Below, piece after piece: positions 11,481 through 23,722 of a stretch of 64,000 bases of DNA. The position numbers and the translations under genes are program-made. Location: contig CAMPEX010000001.1 in NCBI GenBank assembly GCA_946807835.1, forward strand, positions 2,371,001 to 2,435,000. Reading direction: 5' to 3'. This stretch comes from Ailanthus altissimus. Lineage: Eukaryota > Streptophyta > Magnoliopsida > Sapindales > Simaroubaceae. How positions within the stretch are numbered: the first letter of the stretch is position 1; the number at the start of each line of letters is the position of its first letter. The notes below the pieces were generated by a model, which had not been told where the DNA came from, searched no databases, and saw only the letters and a list, made by a program, of their open reading frames with translations.

Positions 11481-12921
11481 TGATGCGATATTTCTATATC
11501 ATAAATTAAGTGCAAGTATACACTATCGTATGCAAGTAATAAAGAGACTAAATAAGTCGGATGTCGAACCCACAAGGATAATTCTTTCTTTTTAACCAAT
11601 TACTAAAATTATATCTTCCTAATAATTATTCAGAAAAATAAAAATCTAATAATGAATGTAAGAAATATAAAAGCAAAAACACAATGCAATGAGATTTAAA
11701 GATAGCAACGTAGAAAAAACCTAGGATTAATATTATCCCTCAATATGTTTCTAATGATTAATCCTCTAATATTTAACTTACTTAGTCTTTATTATTGATC
11801 AAGACACTAATGTATTCACAAGCCTCTTCCAAGGTCATGCAAGTATATCTTAGTTTACCAAATACCTATATTCCTATGGTACTTGTAATAAATTAAGATT
11901 CATTAAGATTAGGTCTTATTGATCATACATGCCAATTAGGTATATTCCTATCCTAAATTGAAACTTGCATATGCAACATTGAATGTTACTCTACAATCAT
12001 GCATCAAATTACCTAGGTCTAAATATTATGATTCCTCTTCCGAGTTTATCAATAATATTACCAATTCATTCACCATATATTGGCCAGATATATTGAAGCA
12101 TTAAACACAAGTAATTTAAATAATAAAAGACTAAGTTTATTAAATACTAAAAGGATATGGCAATTTAAGCGCACATATTGAGTTCAAATATTAACCCTAG
12201 AAAATAAGTTAGCTCATGGCTACAAGAGAACAGCAATAAAAATAAAACATGATACAATCAATCGCAAACCGATGTAGACGTCGAATTGCTCTTAATTGCG
12301 CTGCCTAGGAACTCTTGATGCCGAAGAACGTCTTGTATCTCTCTCTAAAGTTGCTTCAATTAAGCTCCTATTGCTCTCCAAGACTCGTGCTCTGTATTCT
12401 TGGTGCTCTTGGGTCGTCTTGGATTCATTCTTGAAGGTTGGGAACGAGTGGCTTTTTATAGGGATTGATTTGAGCTTGAAAATCTCAATTCTCATCGGAC
12501 TAGGACTCGCACTACCGCTGGCGCGCTATGAATCTGTCGCTGGGGCGACGCGTGAAAAAGCTATTACCGCTGGAGCGGTGGGATCTTGGCGCTGGGGCGC
12601 TGCATGAAAACGGCTTCACCGCTGGAGCGATATGTTGATAGCGCTGGAGTGCTAGACGCGACTTAAGCAGGTCGTTTTTCTTATTTCGATCACTATTTCA
12701 GCGCTGGGGCTAAAATCCTTGTGGCGCGGGGGCTCTGGACTTATAATTTGAAAACTTTGCATTTTAGTCCCTGTTTTTGCTCCTTTTTCGTTCTTTCTTT
12801 AAATTTTGTTCAAGTCCCTATAAATAACAATAATGCACATAAATAGCCATCTATTCTCATAAAATCATAAAATATCAATAATAAAAACATGAGAAAATAT
12901 ATGACAAATTTGCCCTTATCA
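11481..12921 (-). mobile_element. Solo LTR, 1441 bp, TSD ATATG
   Basis: It starts TGATGCGATATTTC and ends TGCCCTTATCA on the plus strand, so TG...CA. It is flanked by perfect ATATG repeats at 11476-11480 and 12922-12926. Removing it restores a continuous family-Y 3' region. It is related to the solo LTR at 29073-30452 ('gtgcaagtatacactatcg' against 'gcgcaagctatcat'). Open frames across it are by-products of a GC-rich repeat array (12515-12734) and not genes. Confidence 0.85.
12515..12734. repeat. 52-bp-period GC-rich array in an LTR
   Basis: CCGCTGG(C/A)GCG occurs at 12515, 12567 and 12619. (T/G)CGCTGG(G/A)G occurs at 12537, 12589 and 12641, with degenerate copies at 12701 and 12723. Both series are spaced exactly 52 bp, so the unit contains two half-motifs. 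The array is strongly GC-rich in an AT-rich LTR. Confidence 0.85.
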
Positions 12922-14664
12922 ATATGCTTATTTTTCGCATCACTCTCAATTAATGTAGGCACACATATAATCAATGATCAAATAGGACTTTAGTTAGCTT
13001 GTAATGCATGACTAGGATGAGGGTAGGATAAAATGGATCAATTTCGGCTCAACTTACACCATAAACACACATTTCTCTCAAGATTACACAAACCAAACCA
13101 TTATTTTCCACCCAATTTTTCCCAAACTTATTTCTTTGATTCCCTAACTATTTTGTTGCTCTTCGTTTCTTTTCATTTAAGCTAAGGGTATAGCAAACTC
13201 AATTTTTCTTTTTCTTTTTTCTTTTTTTTTTCTTTTATTTTCCTTTTTTTTGTTTTGAATTTTTATTTTCTTTGATTTTTTTTTATTACATATAATTCAC
13301 TATACCCCCAAACTTAAGCTTTTCATATTTGAACAACCAACATTTATAACCAAACCTATAACCCTTCTTTTAATCCACCCCTTCATTTTTAAAAGTTCAC
13401 ACAACTCTCTAAAAGTAGTGTTATACCAATAGCTTAATAGGTACTATAAAGGATAACAAAAATAAAGGCTAATGTAATGATATGGTTAGTAAGGAAAAAT
13501 GAGTAATTAGGCTTAACGGTTGTAATTAGGGGTAAAATTATACATATGTTGGCTTGAAAGGCTCAATCGGTCCAAAGATGGCCAAAAATCATATCCTTAA
13601 TTATATATGTCCTAGGATTTCGCCTTGAGTGATGCTCAAACAAGTTCTAGCGTGTTTTTGAGACCATAATTATTCTTGTTGTGCATAAAAGTCTTATAAG
13701 TAAGCATAAAACTAAATAATTCTAACTATGTACTTGAAATATCAAGTGGTCACAAAGTGAAGCTGAACTTGTCCTAGATTACCAAGCAAACAATCACAAC
13801 ATTCATTGTTTCCGAAAGAACATAGCAATTGAAATCATGTTTCTATTTCATATCATTGACTACTAATCATTCAACCAACCCACAACTAAACACTAAAATT
13901 AAATAAAACAAACAACAACAAAAAAAAATTATGCAAAACAAACAACTAAAAATAACAATCGTAATAAGTAAGTATGATCAACATGGAAATGAATGTTTTC
14001 CTCCCCCAAACTTAAAGTTAACATTGTCCACAATGGCAAAACTAGAAGTGAGTAAAAACAACTCTCCTTGTAGACAATGGCGTGATGCTTGAATCACAAG
14101 GAAGAAGTTGTTGCTAGAGTTGGTGCCCAAAACCCTCAATTTTCTTGACTTTTATTTTGAGCTCCATTGGGTTGCACCATGTTGGCTCTTGTTTTCGATT
14201 CTTTTCCATGCATTTATGATTTCTTAATTGTTGTTTTAACATACTGTAAGAAAGAAAAACAAACATTAAACAAAAAGATTAAAATCAAAAATTGAAATGC
14301 ACATAGGTTGCCTCTCAAGAAGCGCTTGATTTATTGTCACTAACTAGACTTCTTCCGAGGTTGTGGTGGAAAAATTACATTTTGGAGGCATTATGCCCAA
14401 GGAACACTTCCCTTTTATCGTTCTTCAATGTTCAATGATTTTGCCAATTCATTTCCTAGATTTCCTCTCATTGAACTTGCTTGGCAATAACCAAAATCGT
14501 GTTCAGAAGTGTGACCTTGTTGATCTTCAACATAATAACCTCTTTGTATGCACCTTAAAAATAACCACAACAACCCAAACATAACAAAATTAAAAAGAAA
14601 CAAAATGCCTAAATTAAAATCAAGTTACTTTACCATAATATTAGCACAAATTTAAAATCTACAA

Positions 14665-14682
14665 TCCTCGACAACGATGCCA
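14665..14682 (-). promoter_or_regulatory. Decayed tRNA-Asp primer-binding site
   Basis: The minus strand reads TGGCATCGTTGTCGAGGA. It differs from the tRNA-Asp PBS consensus of Athila/Tat-like elements (TGGCGCCGTTGCCGGGGA) at four positions, all transitions. It marks the 5' start of the internal region of the minus-strand element. Confidence 0.65.
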
Positions 14683-14690
14683 ATTGATGC

Positions 14691-15796
14691 AAAAAAATCC
14701 ATTTTTGCCCTAATTTTAGGACCTATAAAAAGAAAACTAAAATTCTCATTCAAAGAAGGAAGGAGAATAAAATTAAAGAGAGAAATAAAGGATTTTAAAG
14801 AGAGAACGCTCTTTAGAGTTTAGATTCTTGAAAACTGAAGCCCCCAATGAGACACTCGTTTTCTCTTTTCCCCTTCTTGTATACTTTGATTTAAAGTTTA
14901 TATTTATAGCTTATATTGCTTTAAACATGGTTACTCTTGTAAATCTTTGCATTTTTGTGATTTTGTGCTTGAACATGGTTGATTAAAATACTTGTTCTAG
15001 GGGCTTGATGTAGCTCTACCATATACCATATTTTGATACTTTTAGTTGATTAATGACTATTTCTTATTTTATTCATTTGCAGTTTTTCAAATTTATTACA
15101 TCTAATTTACTTAGGAGATTGATTAGATGATCTAGACTTATGAGTTTTATGCTTGAAAAAGATTAACCCATTTTTTGGACATGAAAAGCATGACCTTGGC
15201 TTTTATTGAGTTAGAAAAATAAGACTTGAGTAACTATTTAAGGGTTGCTTAATGAATGTGTAGATAGACAAGTTAGATAAACATATCAACTTGCATATGT
15301 ATGCATATTGTCTCATTTGACACTCAAGAGAGAAATGAGATTAATATTGAACCCGTTAATTAATGAATTTACAAGAATAGTTGTTACTCACTAAACAAGA
15401 AGAATATGGAAAACGTTGAGTGAAATCAAGACCCTATGACCCTTTATTCATAAATTTATCACCTCTTTCAATTGTTAAATTATTTGTTTAAGTATCTTTA
15501 ATTTTCTTAATTAATAACTTTTTCTTAATAAACTTAGAATTATAATTAGCCTATATAAAGTTAAGTTGTTAATAGCATAATAGTTAGCATTAATTTAAAA
15601 GCTTAATCCTCATAGGAACGATACTTCTCATCACTTTACTACTTGTTCACGGGCCTTGCACTTGAAATTAATATTCATGTGTGTTATATTGGCAAACAAT
15701 GGGCTTTTCAATGAAACCCTAAGGGCAACATCCTCTCTAGACCTCCTCTTATTGACCAATGGAACCTTATCATTTTCTTTGGTACTAAAATAAGGT
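14691..15796 (+). mobile_element. Family Y LTR, 3' part, plus short spacer
   Basis: From 'tttttgccctaattttaggacctataaaaag' it parallels the second half of the LTR at 15797-17104, including 'aatcctcataggaacgatacttctcatcac' (15606). It probably belongs with the fragment at 8878-9126. The LTR-like part fades near 15700. The remaining 90 bp to 15796 is unassigned. Confidence 0.5.
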
Positions 15797-17104
15797 GTTA
15801 TACTCCTCTTTAATTTGATAATTGCTCATTTTGAATATGCACATGACATTTTACGTGTATTAATATCATTTTCTAGGTTTCAAGTTAATGAAGCTATTTG
15901 GAGTAAAAATTCAAAAAAAACAAGACTGAGAAAAACCAAATATGCTACAGTGCCAATAAACAGTGCTTTTGCTACAGAGCTTTATGCCTAGGCACGAAAT
16001 AGTACTGCCAAGTACTAAAAGAACCCAGTGGTTGGCACCTAAGCGCCAAAAAATGGCATCTAGGTACCAAATCAACACTTCATGGGCAAAAAGCTTAGTG
16101 CCTAGGTCTTGCCAATACCTCCAATATGTTTTGTTTTTTGCTTTGTGCCCTAATTTTGAAGCCTAGAAAAAGAAAAGGCCTCATTTATCATGAAAGAGAG
16201 AAAACAAATTTGAGAGCAAAAATAAAGAGTTTCTAACGAGAGAAAGCATATAGAAGTTTAGAATTTTGAAGACTCTTAAAGATTAAAGGCCCTAAGAGCT
16301 TTTCCAACTAGTTTCCTTTTTTTTCTTTATCTAATTTACTTCAGTTAAAAGTTTATATTTGTAATTTGTGTTATCTTGAACATAGTTACTCTTATGAACT
16401 CTAAGAGTGCTGAATTTGTGCATTTGACTATAGATAGCTAAATTGCTTATTGTAGGACTTGATGTTGCTAGTTGGTCAATGACTATATCTTGTGTTTTTC
16501 ATTTATGCTTTTTATGAGTTTAATGTTTCTAATTAGATTGAAAAATTGATTAGATAATTTAGACTTATGGATTATGTGCTTGGAAAATTTTAACCCATGT
16601 GTTGGAAATAAAAAGCATAGCCTTTGATTTATTGAGTTAAGAGACTAATAGAATTAAGATAATCACTTAAGGGTAGCTTAATGCATGTATAGATAACAAG
16701 TTAGATTGAGATATCAACTTGATTGTGGATGCATAGGATCTCATTTGATGCTTAAGAGAGGTAATGAGACTAGTTCTAAACCCTTGGTTAATGAATTCAG
16801 AATATCATTTATTAATAATTAACTATAAAGAACAGAGGAAAGGTAAAGGGAAAATCAACAACTTATGACCCTTTTGCCATAGAATTTGACTCTTCGTAAA
16901 CTTGTTTAATTTTATTTTTCTAGATCTTAAATTTTATTAACGAACTTAGTTTTTAAATTATCCTAGACAAAATTAGGTTTTTAGCATCATAGTACTTAAC
17001 ACTAATTTAAAACACCAATCCTCGTGGGAACAATACTCACTCATCAGTTTATTACTTACTCACGACCCATGCACATGCGGTTGCAATTCATGTGTATTAA
17101 TTTC
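15797..17104 (+). mobile_element. 5' LTR of family Y copy 3
   Basis: It begins near 'ttatactcctctttaatttgataattgctc' and has 'gctacagtgcc', a U5-like 'aatcctcgtgggaacaatactcactcatc' (about 17018) and a probable end at 'attaatttca' (17104), shortly before a PBS. The 5' terminus is eroded, so the left boundary is approximate. It carries a GC-richer cassette with repeated 'cctaggc/cctaagcgcc' motifs near 15987-16110. Confidence 0.6.
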
Positions 17105-17117
17105 ATAAATACATTTT

Positions 17118-17135
17118 TAGTGCTATTGCCAGGGA
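17118..17135 (+). promoter_or_regulatory. Decayed tRNA-Asp primer-binding site
   Basis: TAGTGCTATTGCCAGGGA differs from TGGCGCCGTTGCCGGGGA at five positions, all transitions. Its place after an LTR end and before gag fits a minus-strand primer site. Confidence 0.65.
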
Positions 17136-17342
17136 TTGTCAATTTTGACTTTTTGCTAATATTAGGGATAAGAACTTGATTTTAATTTAGGCATTTATTT
17201 TTCTTTTGCTCTTGTTTGGTTGTGGTTGTTGTGATGTTTTGAAGGTTTATAGGAATAGCTCGTAGCTTGGAGCTTTTACCTTTTGATTCAAAAGTAAAGC
17301 ACATTTTGTAAATGAGAGAAAAGAGAGATCAAGCCCAAGCTA

Positions 17343-18700
17343 TGGCCGACGATGGCAACAACCACTAACACTACGGGTGTTGTGGGACTATTTTAGGCTT
17401 GTGGTTAATGAGAATTATATGGGGATCCGACGTCAAGGTGTTCAAGCCAACAATTTTGAATTGAAGCCGACCCTTATCAATATAGTTTAATAAAATCAGT
17501 ACAGAGGTTTATCAAATAAGGATCTGAATGTTCATCTAGCTATGTTCTTGGAGATTTGTGACACAATCACGATGAACAGAGTTTCAGATGATGTTATTAA
17601 GCTACATATATTTCTTTTCACTCTTAACGACAAGACTAGAGGTTGGCTACAATCTTGGCAATTGTGGGAGCATTACAACGTGGGAAGAGTTATCCTAAAC
17701 GTTCCTCTCTAAATTTTTTCTACCTTCCAAAACTTCTCAACTTCGGGTAGAGATAGCTCAATTCTAATAGTTAACTTTTGAGCCACTCTATAAAGCATAA
17801 AAATGGTCTAAGGACCTTATTAAAATGTCCATCAACATAGATACCAAGATTGGTTCTAAATACAACTCTTCAGCAATGCGGCGATAGGTGGTACTTTGTT
17901 GTTAAAAATTAAAAAAAAGGCCTAAATCTTGTTAGAGGAAATGTCATATAACAATTACTAATGGCCTAATGAGAGGTCCATTGTAAGGAAAGTCATTGGG
18001 GTACATGAAGTTGATGCTTTGGTTGTACTTTCAGCACAAGTTTTAGCCTTGGCCAATCAAATCTCCGTACTCAATGCTAGAGAGGCTTCAATAAGAAAGG
18101 ATCTGACCATGGTAGCAAATGTGTTTTACATCAGTGAAGGGAGTGATTCGAAACATGTCCAATATGTCAACAACCAAAACTTTAACTATCGGAGTAACAA
18201 CTTGCCTACACATTATCATATGGGGCTCTGAAATCGTAAGAAATTCCCTTATAGTAACACAAGGAATGCTTTATAATCATCATCGGGTTTTAATTAACCA
18301 ATAGTTGAGAAGAAACCCTTATTAAAAAATCTCTTATGTACTTTTATTGTTGAGACAATGGATCAACAAGGATAAGTCCCATCTTGATAATATTGAAACA
18401 CATTGCACCAACACGAATACCACATTGAAGTTATTAAAGGTAAAAATTGGCCAACTTGCCAATGCAATCGAAGACCGTTCTTCTGGCAAGTTCTTAAGTA
18501 ACATGGAGGCTAACTCAATGAAGCATTTTGCAAGGCTATCACTCTTAGGAGTGAAAAGAAAGTGGAAGCCCCGAAGCGAAAAGAGAGTGAAGATGGAAAG
18601 AAGGAAGTTAAGCCAAAACTACAAAAGGTGAATTCAAAACCCAACTTATCCCTCTCTTGGACTACACTACTATTATTATCCTATCATTGTTATACCGTCA
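17343..18700 (+). pseudogene. Gypsy gag remnant (family Y copy 3)
   Basis: Gag is the structural protein that packages element RNA. Read across several frames, the sequence gives QANNFELKPTLINIV (about 17425-17490), LAMFLEICDTITMNRVSDDV (about 17535-17600), TRGWLQSWQ (about 17635) and SITTWEELS followed by FFLPSKTSQLR. This is the ordered retrotransposon gag domain of Athila/Tat-like elements. A later open piece (18019-18231) contains NLPTHYHMGL, the C-terminal gag region before the protease. Frameshifts and stops break it repeatedly, so no protein can be made. It follows its own LTR and PBS and runs into the protease remnant at 18701. Confidence 0.75.
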
Positions 18701-19367
18701 ACGCTTCCAAAAGAATATGTTAAATGCTCAATTCTTCAATTTTTTTGAGAACTTTATAAAGATTCATATCACATTCGCCTTATGGATACCTTGGAGCAAA
18801 TGTCAAACTATATAAAATTTATTAAGGAAATTATGTTAAACAAAAGAAATTTTTAAGAATATGAGACAGTCAAACTAATGAAGGAGTGCAGTGATATCCT
18901 TCAGTGGACGTTGCCTCAAAAGTTAAAGGATTTGTATAGCTTCACCATCCCTTGTACTATTAGGGAGTTTACTTTTGAGAAAGCTTTATGTGATATTAGG
19001 GCAAGAATCAAACTAATGCCTTTATCTAATTTTTAGAAGTTAGACTTGAAGAGATGAAGCCAACAATAATTTTATTGTAAATAGGGGATAGATCACTCAC
19101 TTATCCATGAGGTGTTATTAAAGATGTGCTAGTCAAAGTAGACAAATTCATTTTTTTGGTAGACTTTGATGTTCTAGACATGGAGAAAGATAAGGAGGTT
19201 TCTATTATACTTGGTTGACCATTCTTAGCTTTCGGGAAGGCTTTCATTGACTTGGAAATAAGAGAGATGAAAATAAAGGTGCAAGATAAGGAAGAAGCTG
19301 AAGTTGCAAAATGACTCTGAAGAAATCTTGAGGATTAACAATATAGATCTAAATTGAAGACAACATG
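18701..19367 (+). pseudogene. Gypsy retropepsin remnant (family Y copy 3)
   Basis: Broken frames contain the pre-protease segment (near 18770-18960: 'tatggataccttggagcaaatgtcaaactat...') and the strands LLKDVLVKVDKFIFLVDFDVLDM (split here by decay) and IILG-like protease sequence near 19200. Downstream, 'gaagaaatcttgaggattaacaatatagatct' matches the end of the same region at 24640-24680. The copy is cut at 19368 by LTR copy B, preceded by ACATG (19363-19367). Stops are abundant. Confidence 0.65.
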
Positions 19368-22138
19368 TGTAATATCCAATCCTTATTAGTAGTATTGACG
19401 CCTAGATTTCGGTATAGAACAAATAAGACACCGTAGGGTTACTCGATTTTAACCCTATTAGAAATATTCCCTTTATAGTGCACGTGAGAGATATTATACC
19501 TAATTCGGTAATTTCACACTCGATCGGTGCGCCGGATGACCCTAGAATATTTTTAGAATTTTTCTCTATTGGCTTGGAAAAGAAAATTCTAATTTACTAC
19601 ATGAATTTCCATTTAAGGGTTATATATGGAACAAGCCTTTGTTGAGAAACATAATCCATATATTAGAGAATGGACCAATTAGAAGAAATCTCATGGATTT
19701 CCAAGTTGGAAGTTCTAGTTAGTTCTTTGAACTATTCTAACTAAATAGTTACAAATGAACTAATTACATAATTAGTTTTTAACTAATGGCAAATTAGAAG
19801 TTTTAAGTAAGTTGAAGGGCAAAATGGTAAATTGAGGGAGCACTATATATATGTTAGAAGTGTGTAGAAATTTGAAGAGAGATCAAAACCAACACTTAGC
19901 CAAAAAAAGAGAGAAATTCGAGCTTCAAAGGGGGGTGCTGCTACAGTGACTATTCAAGTTTTTTTTCATGATTTTTCATGTGTAATCAAGCTAAATTAAG
20001 GTTACAAACCAATCCCTAAGCTCAATTGAAGTCTCTATTAGTAGAAATTCAAGAAAAAGAGGTAAGAAAAGCATCTTTTATGAGTTTGATAAGTGAGAAT
20101 ACAAGAATGTGTTAATTGATGTTCTTATGTGTATTCTTGGCTTAGATTGAGTTGAATTCTAGTTTGGAGCTTGAAGGAGTCATCAATTTGAAGAAATTGG
20201 CAAGGTGAGAATTAGGGTTTTTGGTGATTTTGTTGTAGAGATTTCAATTGATTGTAATTAGGGCTTTAGAATGAAATTGGCATGATTTTGTTGTAATTAG
20301 AACAAGAAATTGAGAAAAGGAATGTGTTGGAACCTAGGGTGAAATTCTGCCACTTTAGGGAAGTTAGGAATTGAGTGGTGTTTTGATTGAATTGTTATGT
20401 GTACATGATGCATATTGTGAATTGAATGTATGTGGTTGATGAAAAAATCCAAAAATGAAGAAAATAGGACATAATTGTCCATGTTGGAAAGGTGAAGGGC
20501 AAGTATGTCCAATCAAATTATAAGGTGTTCAATAATTTTCAGGGCGCCGGATGGTGAGTTAGTTTCGATTATGGCTCCATAACTAAAATCGGGAAGTAGT
20601 TTACATCCAGGCTTTGTATGCCAATTAGGGCATTTAGTAGTTAAATGAGATTCTAGTGTTCGATTTGGTTCTAAATGTCATTTATGGCGCGTAGGTGAGG
20701 ATAACCGAGAGCGTTAACGGGAGCAGGAATCGGGAACGAAATTGAGCGCAGAGCGGTTGTGAGTGGAAATCTGCCATTTCTTTTACTTTTCGGTTATTAT
20801 GTTTTCGCATAATGACTATGTATGTTTTATGAGCTTTCGATGCATAAGCATGATTTATGATCTTGATATATTCATAGACATGCTTTTACATGATCGATTT
20901 GTGAAACAGTTTTAAAATTTCTGCATTCGTTTTAAGGCCATTGGTACCCTCAGATTATAGTGGTGATGATTGTATTAGACCCGGCCGGTATATCCCGTGC
21001 ACATGGGCAGGTCTTGGGGGTGTGTCACTAACACCGGGAAGTCGGGATGTCGAGTCATGTGAGTTGCTCTATGTGTACGGGATATTGTCTCGCTATATGC
21101 ATGCGATGTAGGATTCCGTTGCATAGCCAGTGAGATGTCTTGAGATGTCACTGTGGGTGCTGCTAGTTGAGGTGCCCCGTGACCTACTCACGTATGCGGT
21201 GCTAGTTGAGTCGCTGCGTGGGTATAGAGCTTTAGGGTTACCATTGGTACAGTTTAGAAAGAAAATGGCCGAGCGAGGATTTTACTAGTTTTCGATTTAC
21301 CGATAGCATTTATGCATTTATATGCACACAGCAGTTATTATGTTATACAGATTCTGAATATAGTTTTCCAAAGAAGTAGATAAAACCCGCTCGGAAGATT
21401 TCATTAACATATGATATTAGACACCGTTTTACAATTTTACATCTGTTTTAAAAGCAAAATTTCTGCATGTACTTTAGAAATTGCTATCTTTGTATAATAT
21501 TCTTGTAATTGAATTCTCATTTACACTCACTGAGCTCCTTTAACTCACTCATTTTATGTTTTATATTTTAAACCCCTTTCCCAGGTGCAAGTCTCGGAAT
21601 GCAAGCTGCTGATTCTCCTATCGCCGAGTAGTGGGCCGAATCCAAAGATAATTTTTGTACATGTAAATGTGCTAATAGCACATTTACTTTATGCATAATA
21701 GTTGTAGGTATGTATATTTGTAAGTATGTGTTGGATCAAGAAGAAGAGATTTCCAGTTTATGATGATCGTTTTTACTTTTTATGATTATGCTTATTTTGT
21801 GATTTAACGAAATAATTGAGTTGTGTTGGATTTGATTTGAAAAGGACCGGAGGTCCGAATTGGTGGAATTGAGATGTATTGGAATTAGAAGTGAAATTTC
21901 TTTACAGGTTTATATGGATTTTTCGAAAAACAGGGGAAACTCTGTCCGTTTGTTTTTAAAATTAAGATGTCATTTTTATGTATATTACTAGATGTTCTTA
22001 GTAGTAACAAGAATTAAAAAGGGGGTGCGCCTCGCAGAATTTCTTAACATACCCAGTTAGGTTCAGAGGAACTTCCGTCGGGGTGCCCAACAGGGCCGCT
22101 AGGATCTATAGTAGAGGGTCTCGGGTCGGGTCCTGTCA
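19368..22138 (+). mobile_element. 2.77-kb LTR unit, copy B
   Basis: A 2771-bp unit, TGTAATATCC...GGTCCTGTCA, is the reverse complement of copies A, C and D and so shows the family's sense strand. A TATATATA box lies at about 19845-19852 and a polypyrimidine/splice-like 'tttcccaggtgcaag' near 21580. Its flanks do not match: ACATG on the left, GAACC on the right. The left flank instead pairs with the flank of copy C (see findings), so this copy sits at a rearrangement breakpoint. No coding content was recognised. Confidence 0.8.
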
Positions 22139-23722
22139 GAACCATTTGTTTTCCATATGATTTCCCTTAAACTTATTTCTTCGATTCCCTTGCCATTTTG
22201 TTGTTCTTTCTTTTCCCTTTCTCTAAGTTAGGGGTTTAGCAAACTCAATATTCATTCATTTTTCATCCATTTTGTTTTTGTTTGAAATATTTATTTATTT
22301 ATTTTATTTTGCAAGCCACTATACCTTAACACTTAAGTTTTTACAACTTTAGAACATCCAAAATTCTTAATCAAAACTCATAACCCTTAAACAATTGACC
22401 TTTTCAATTTCAAAAATCTAATCGCTTACATAACTCTATCAAATGAGTGTTATACTCATGGTGTGATAGGTATTAAGAAAGGTGATTAAATCAAAACTGA
22501 GGTATTAATGTGGTTAGCAAAGAAAAATAATTATTAAGCTCATGGAGATAATTAAGGGTAAAAATATACAATGGTTGGCTTGAAAGGCTCAATTGGTCTA
22601 AAGATGATCTAAAATCATTTCCTAGATTATGTATACCCTAAGATTTTGCCTTGAGTCATGTTCAAACAAGTTCTAATGTATTTTGAGACCCTAAGTATTC
22701 TTGTTATGTATAAACATCTTCTAAGTAAGCATAAAAACTAAGTGGTCCTAACTATGTGCTCAAAAGATCAAGTGGTTAAAAATGGAGCCGAACTTGTCTT
22801 AGATTACCAAGCAAACATTCACAAAATTTATTATTTTCAAAAGAATGTAGCATTTGAAATAATGTTTCTATTTTATATCAATGACTAATAATCATCAAAC
22901 CACCCTGTAACTAATAAAAAAAATTGCATGCGAAACAAAACAACTAAAAACAACAATAATAAAGAGTAAGCATGAATAAACACGGTAAATGAACATCAAA
23001 TAGTATTTCCCACCCCAAAATTTAAAGTTGACATTATCTATAATGGTAAAAGTAAGAGTGAGAAAAAGAGACTTCCCTTGCAGACGATGGCTTATTGTAG
23101 CAGTACTCGAATCGTGAGGCCAAAGTTATTGCTTGAGTTAGCGCCCAAAGCCCACAATTTGCTTAACTTTCAATCTGAGCTCCATTGGGCTGCATCTTCT
23201 TCGCTATATTTCCACTTCTTTTTCTTTTTCATACTTTATAAGCTACCGAATTATTATTTTAAGACACTACAAGAAAGAAAAAAAAATTAAAAACTAATAT
23301 TGAAATTGAAAATTAAAATTCACTTAGGCTGCATCCCAAGAAGTGCTTGATATACTATATTCGACTTGACATCTTTCGGATTCATGAAGGATCAAATTGT
23401 ATTTTGGAAGCATTTTGCCCATGAAACACTTCTCTATTATAGTATAGTACTTCAGTATGTATTCAATGGCTTTGTCAATCTCTTTTCTTAATTTCCATAC
23501 CCTATAAAATGATCATCAAGGAATAACCCCAACTATTTTATTTTAAGCTTGCCCAGAAAGCGTTTTAACCTTGGTGGGAAGAATGAACCTCAGTGGCCAG
23601 CATTTGATTGCTTATCCATGATGATCTTGCCATACCTTGTCTTTTTATTTTTTTAGTGCAACATTGCCTTATCATAAACTTAAGGTTGGATGACATTAAT
23701 CTCCTTTTAAGATGAGGCATGT
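22139..23722 (-). mobile_element. Family Y fragment, 3' internal region, inverted
   Basis: Read on the minus strand, it carries degenerate pol C-terminus (about 23400-23722), the pol-end string 'aagcacttcttgggatg' (near 23328) and the long 3' noncoding region. It matches 13080-14340 and, inverted, 49391-50990. 'gaaccatttgttttcc' at the left edge is ordinary family-Y sequence, also at about 50945-50965 inverted. Both ends are bounded by 2.77-kb LTR units. Confidence 0.6.

Larger units (their letters stand above)
11155..14690 (-). mobile_element. Internal region of a gag-pol-less family-Y element
   Basis: On the minus strand the order is: PBS (14665-14682); a short remnant of gag leader coding for HTSEHDFGYCQ (within 14415-14603); the pol-end string AAGCGCTTCTTGAGAGG (near 14310); a long 3' noncoding region with pyrimidine-rich tracts (13200-13290 on the plus strand); and the PPT block 'gaggacgagcaag...aagtttgggggtatt' (11155-11187). 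Gag, protease, RT and integrase are absent, so it could only have moved with proteins from a relative. A solo LTR (11481-12921) is inserted. The 5' LTR is missing beyond 14690. Confidence 0.65.

Noticed and set aside
12296..12607. 103-residue plus-strand frame in the solo LTR
   Set aside because: It follows the GC-rich 52-bp array and LTR leader sequence and matches no protein family. The TSD-flanked LTR explains it.
20297..20512. Frame shared between LTR copies (20297-20512 minus and 41073-41318 plus)
   Set aside because: Both encode MDILALHL.NMDNYV peptides, but only because the two LTR copies are highly similar. No start context, no domain, and lengths differ through frameshifts.
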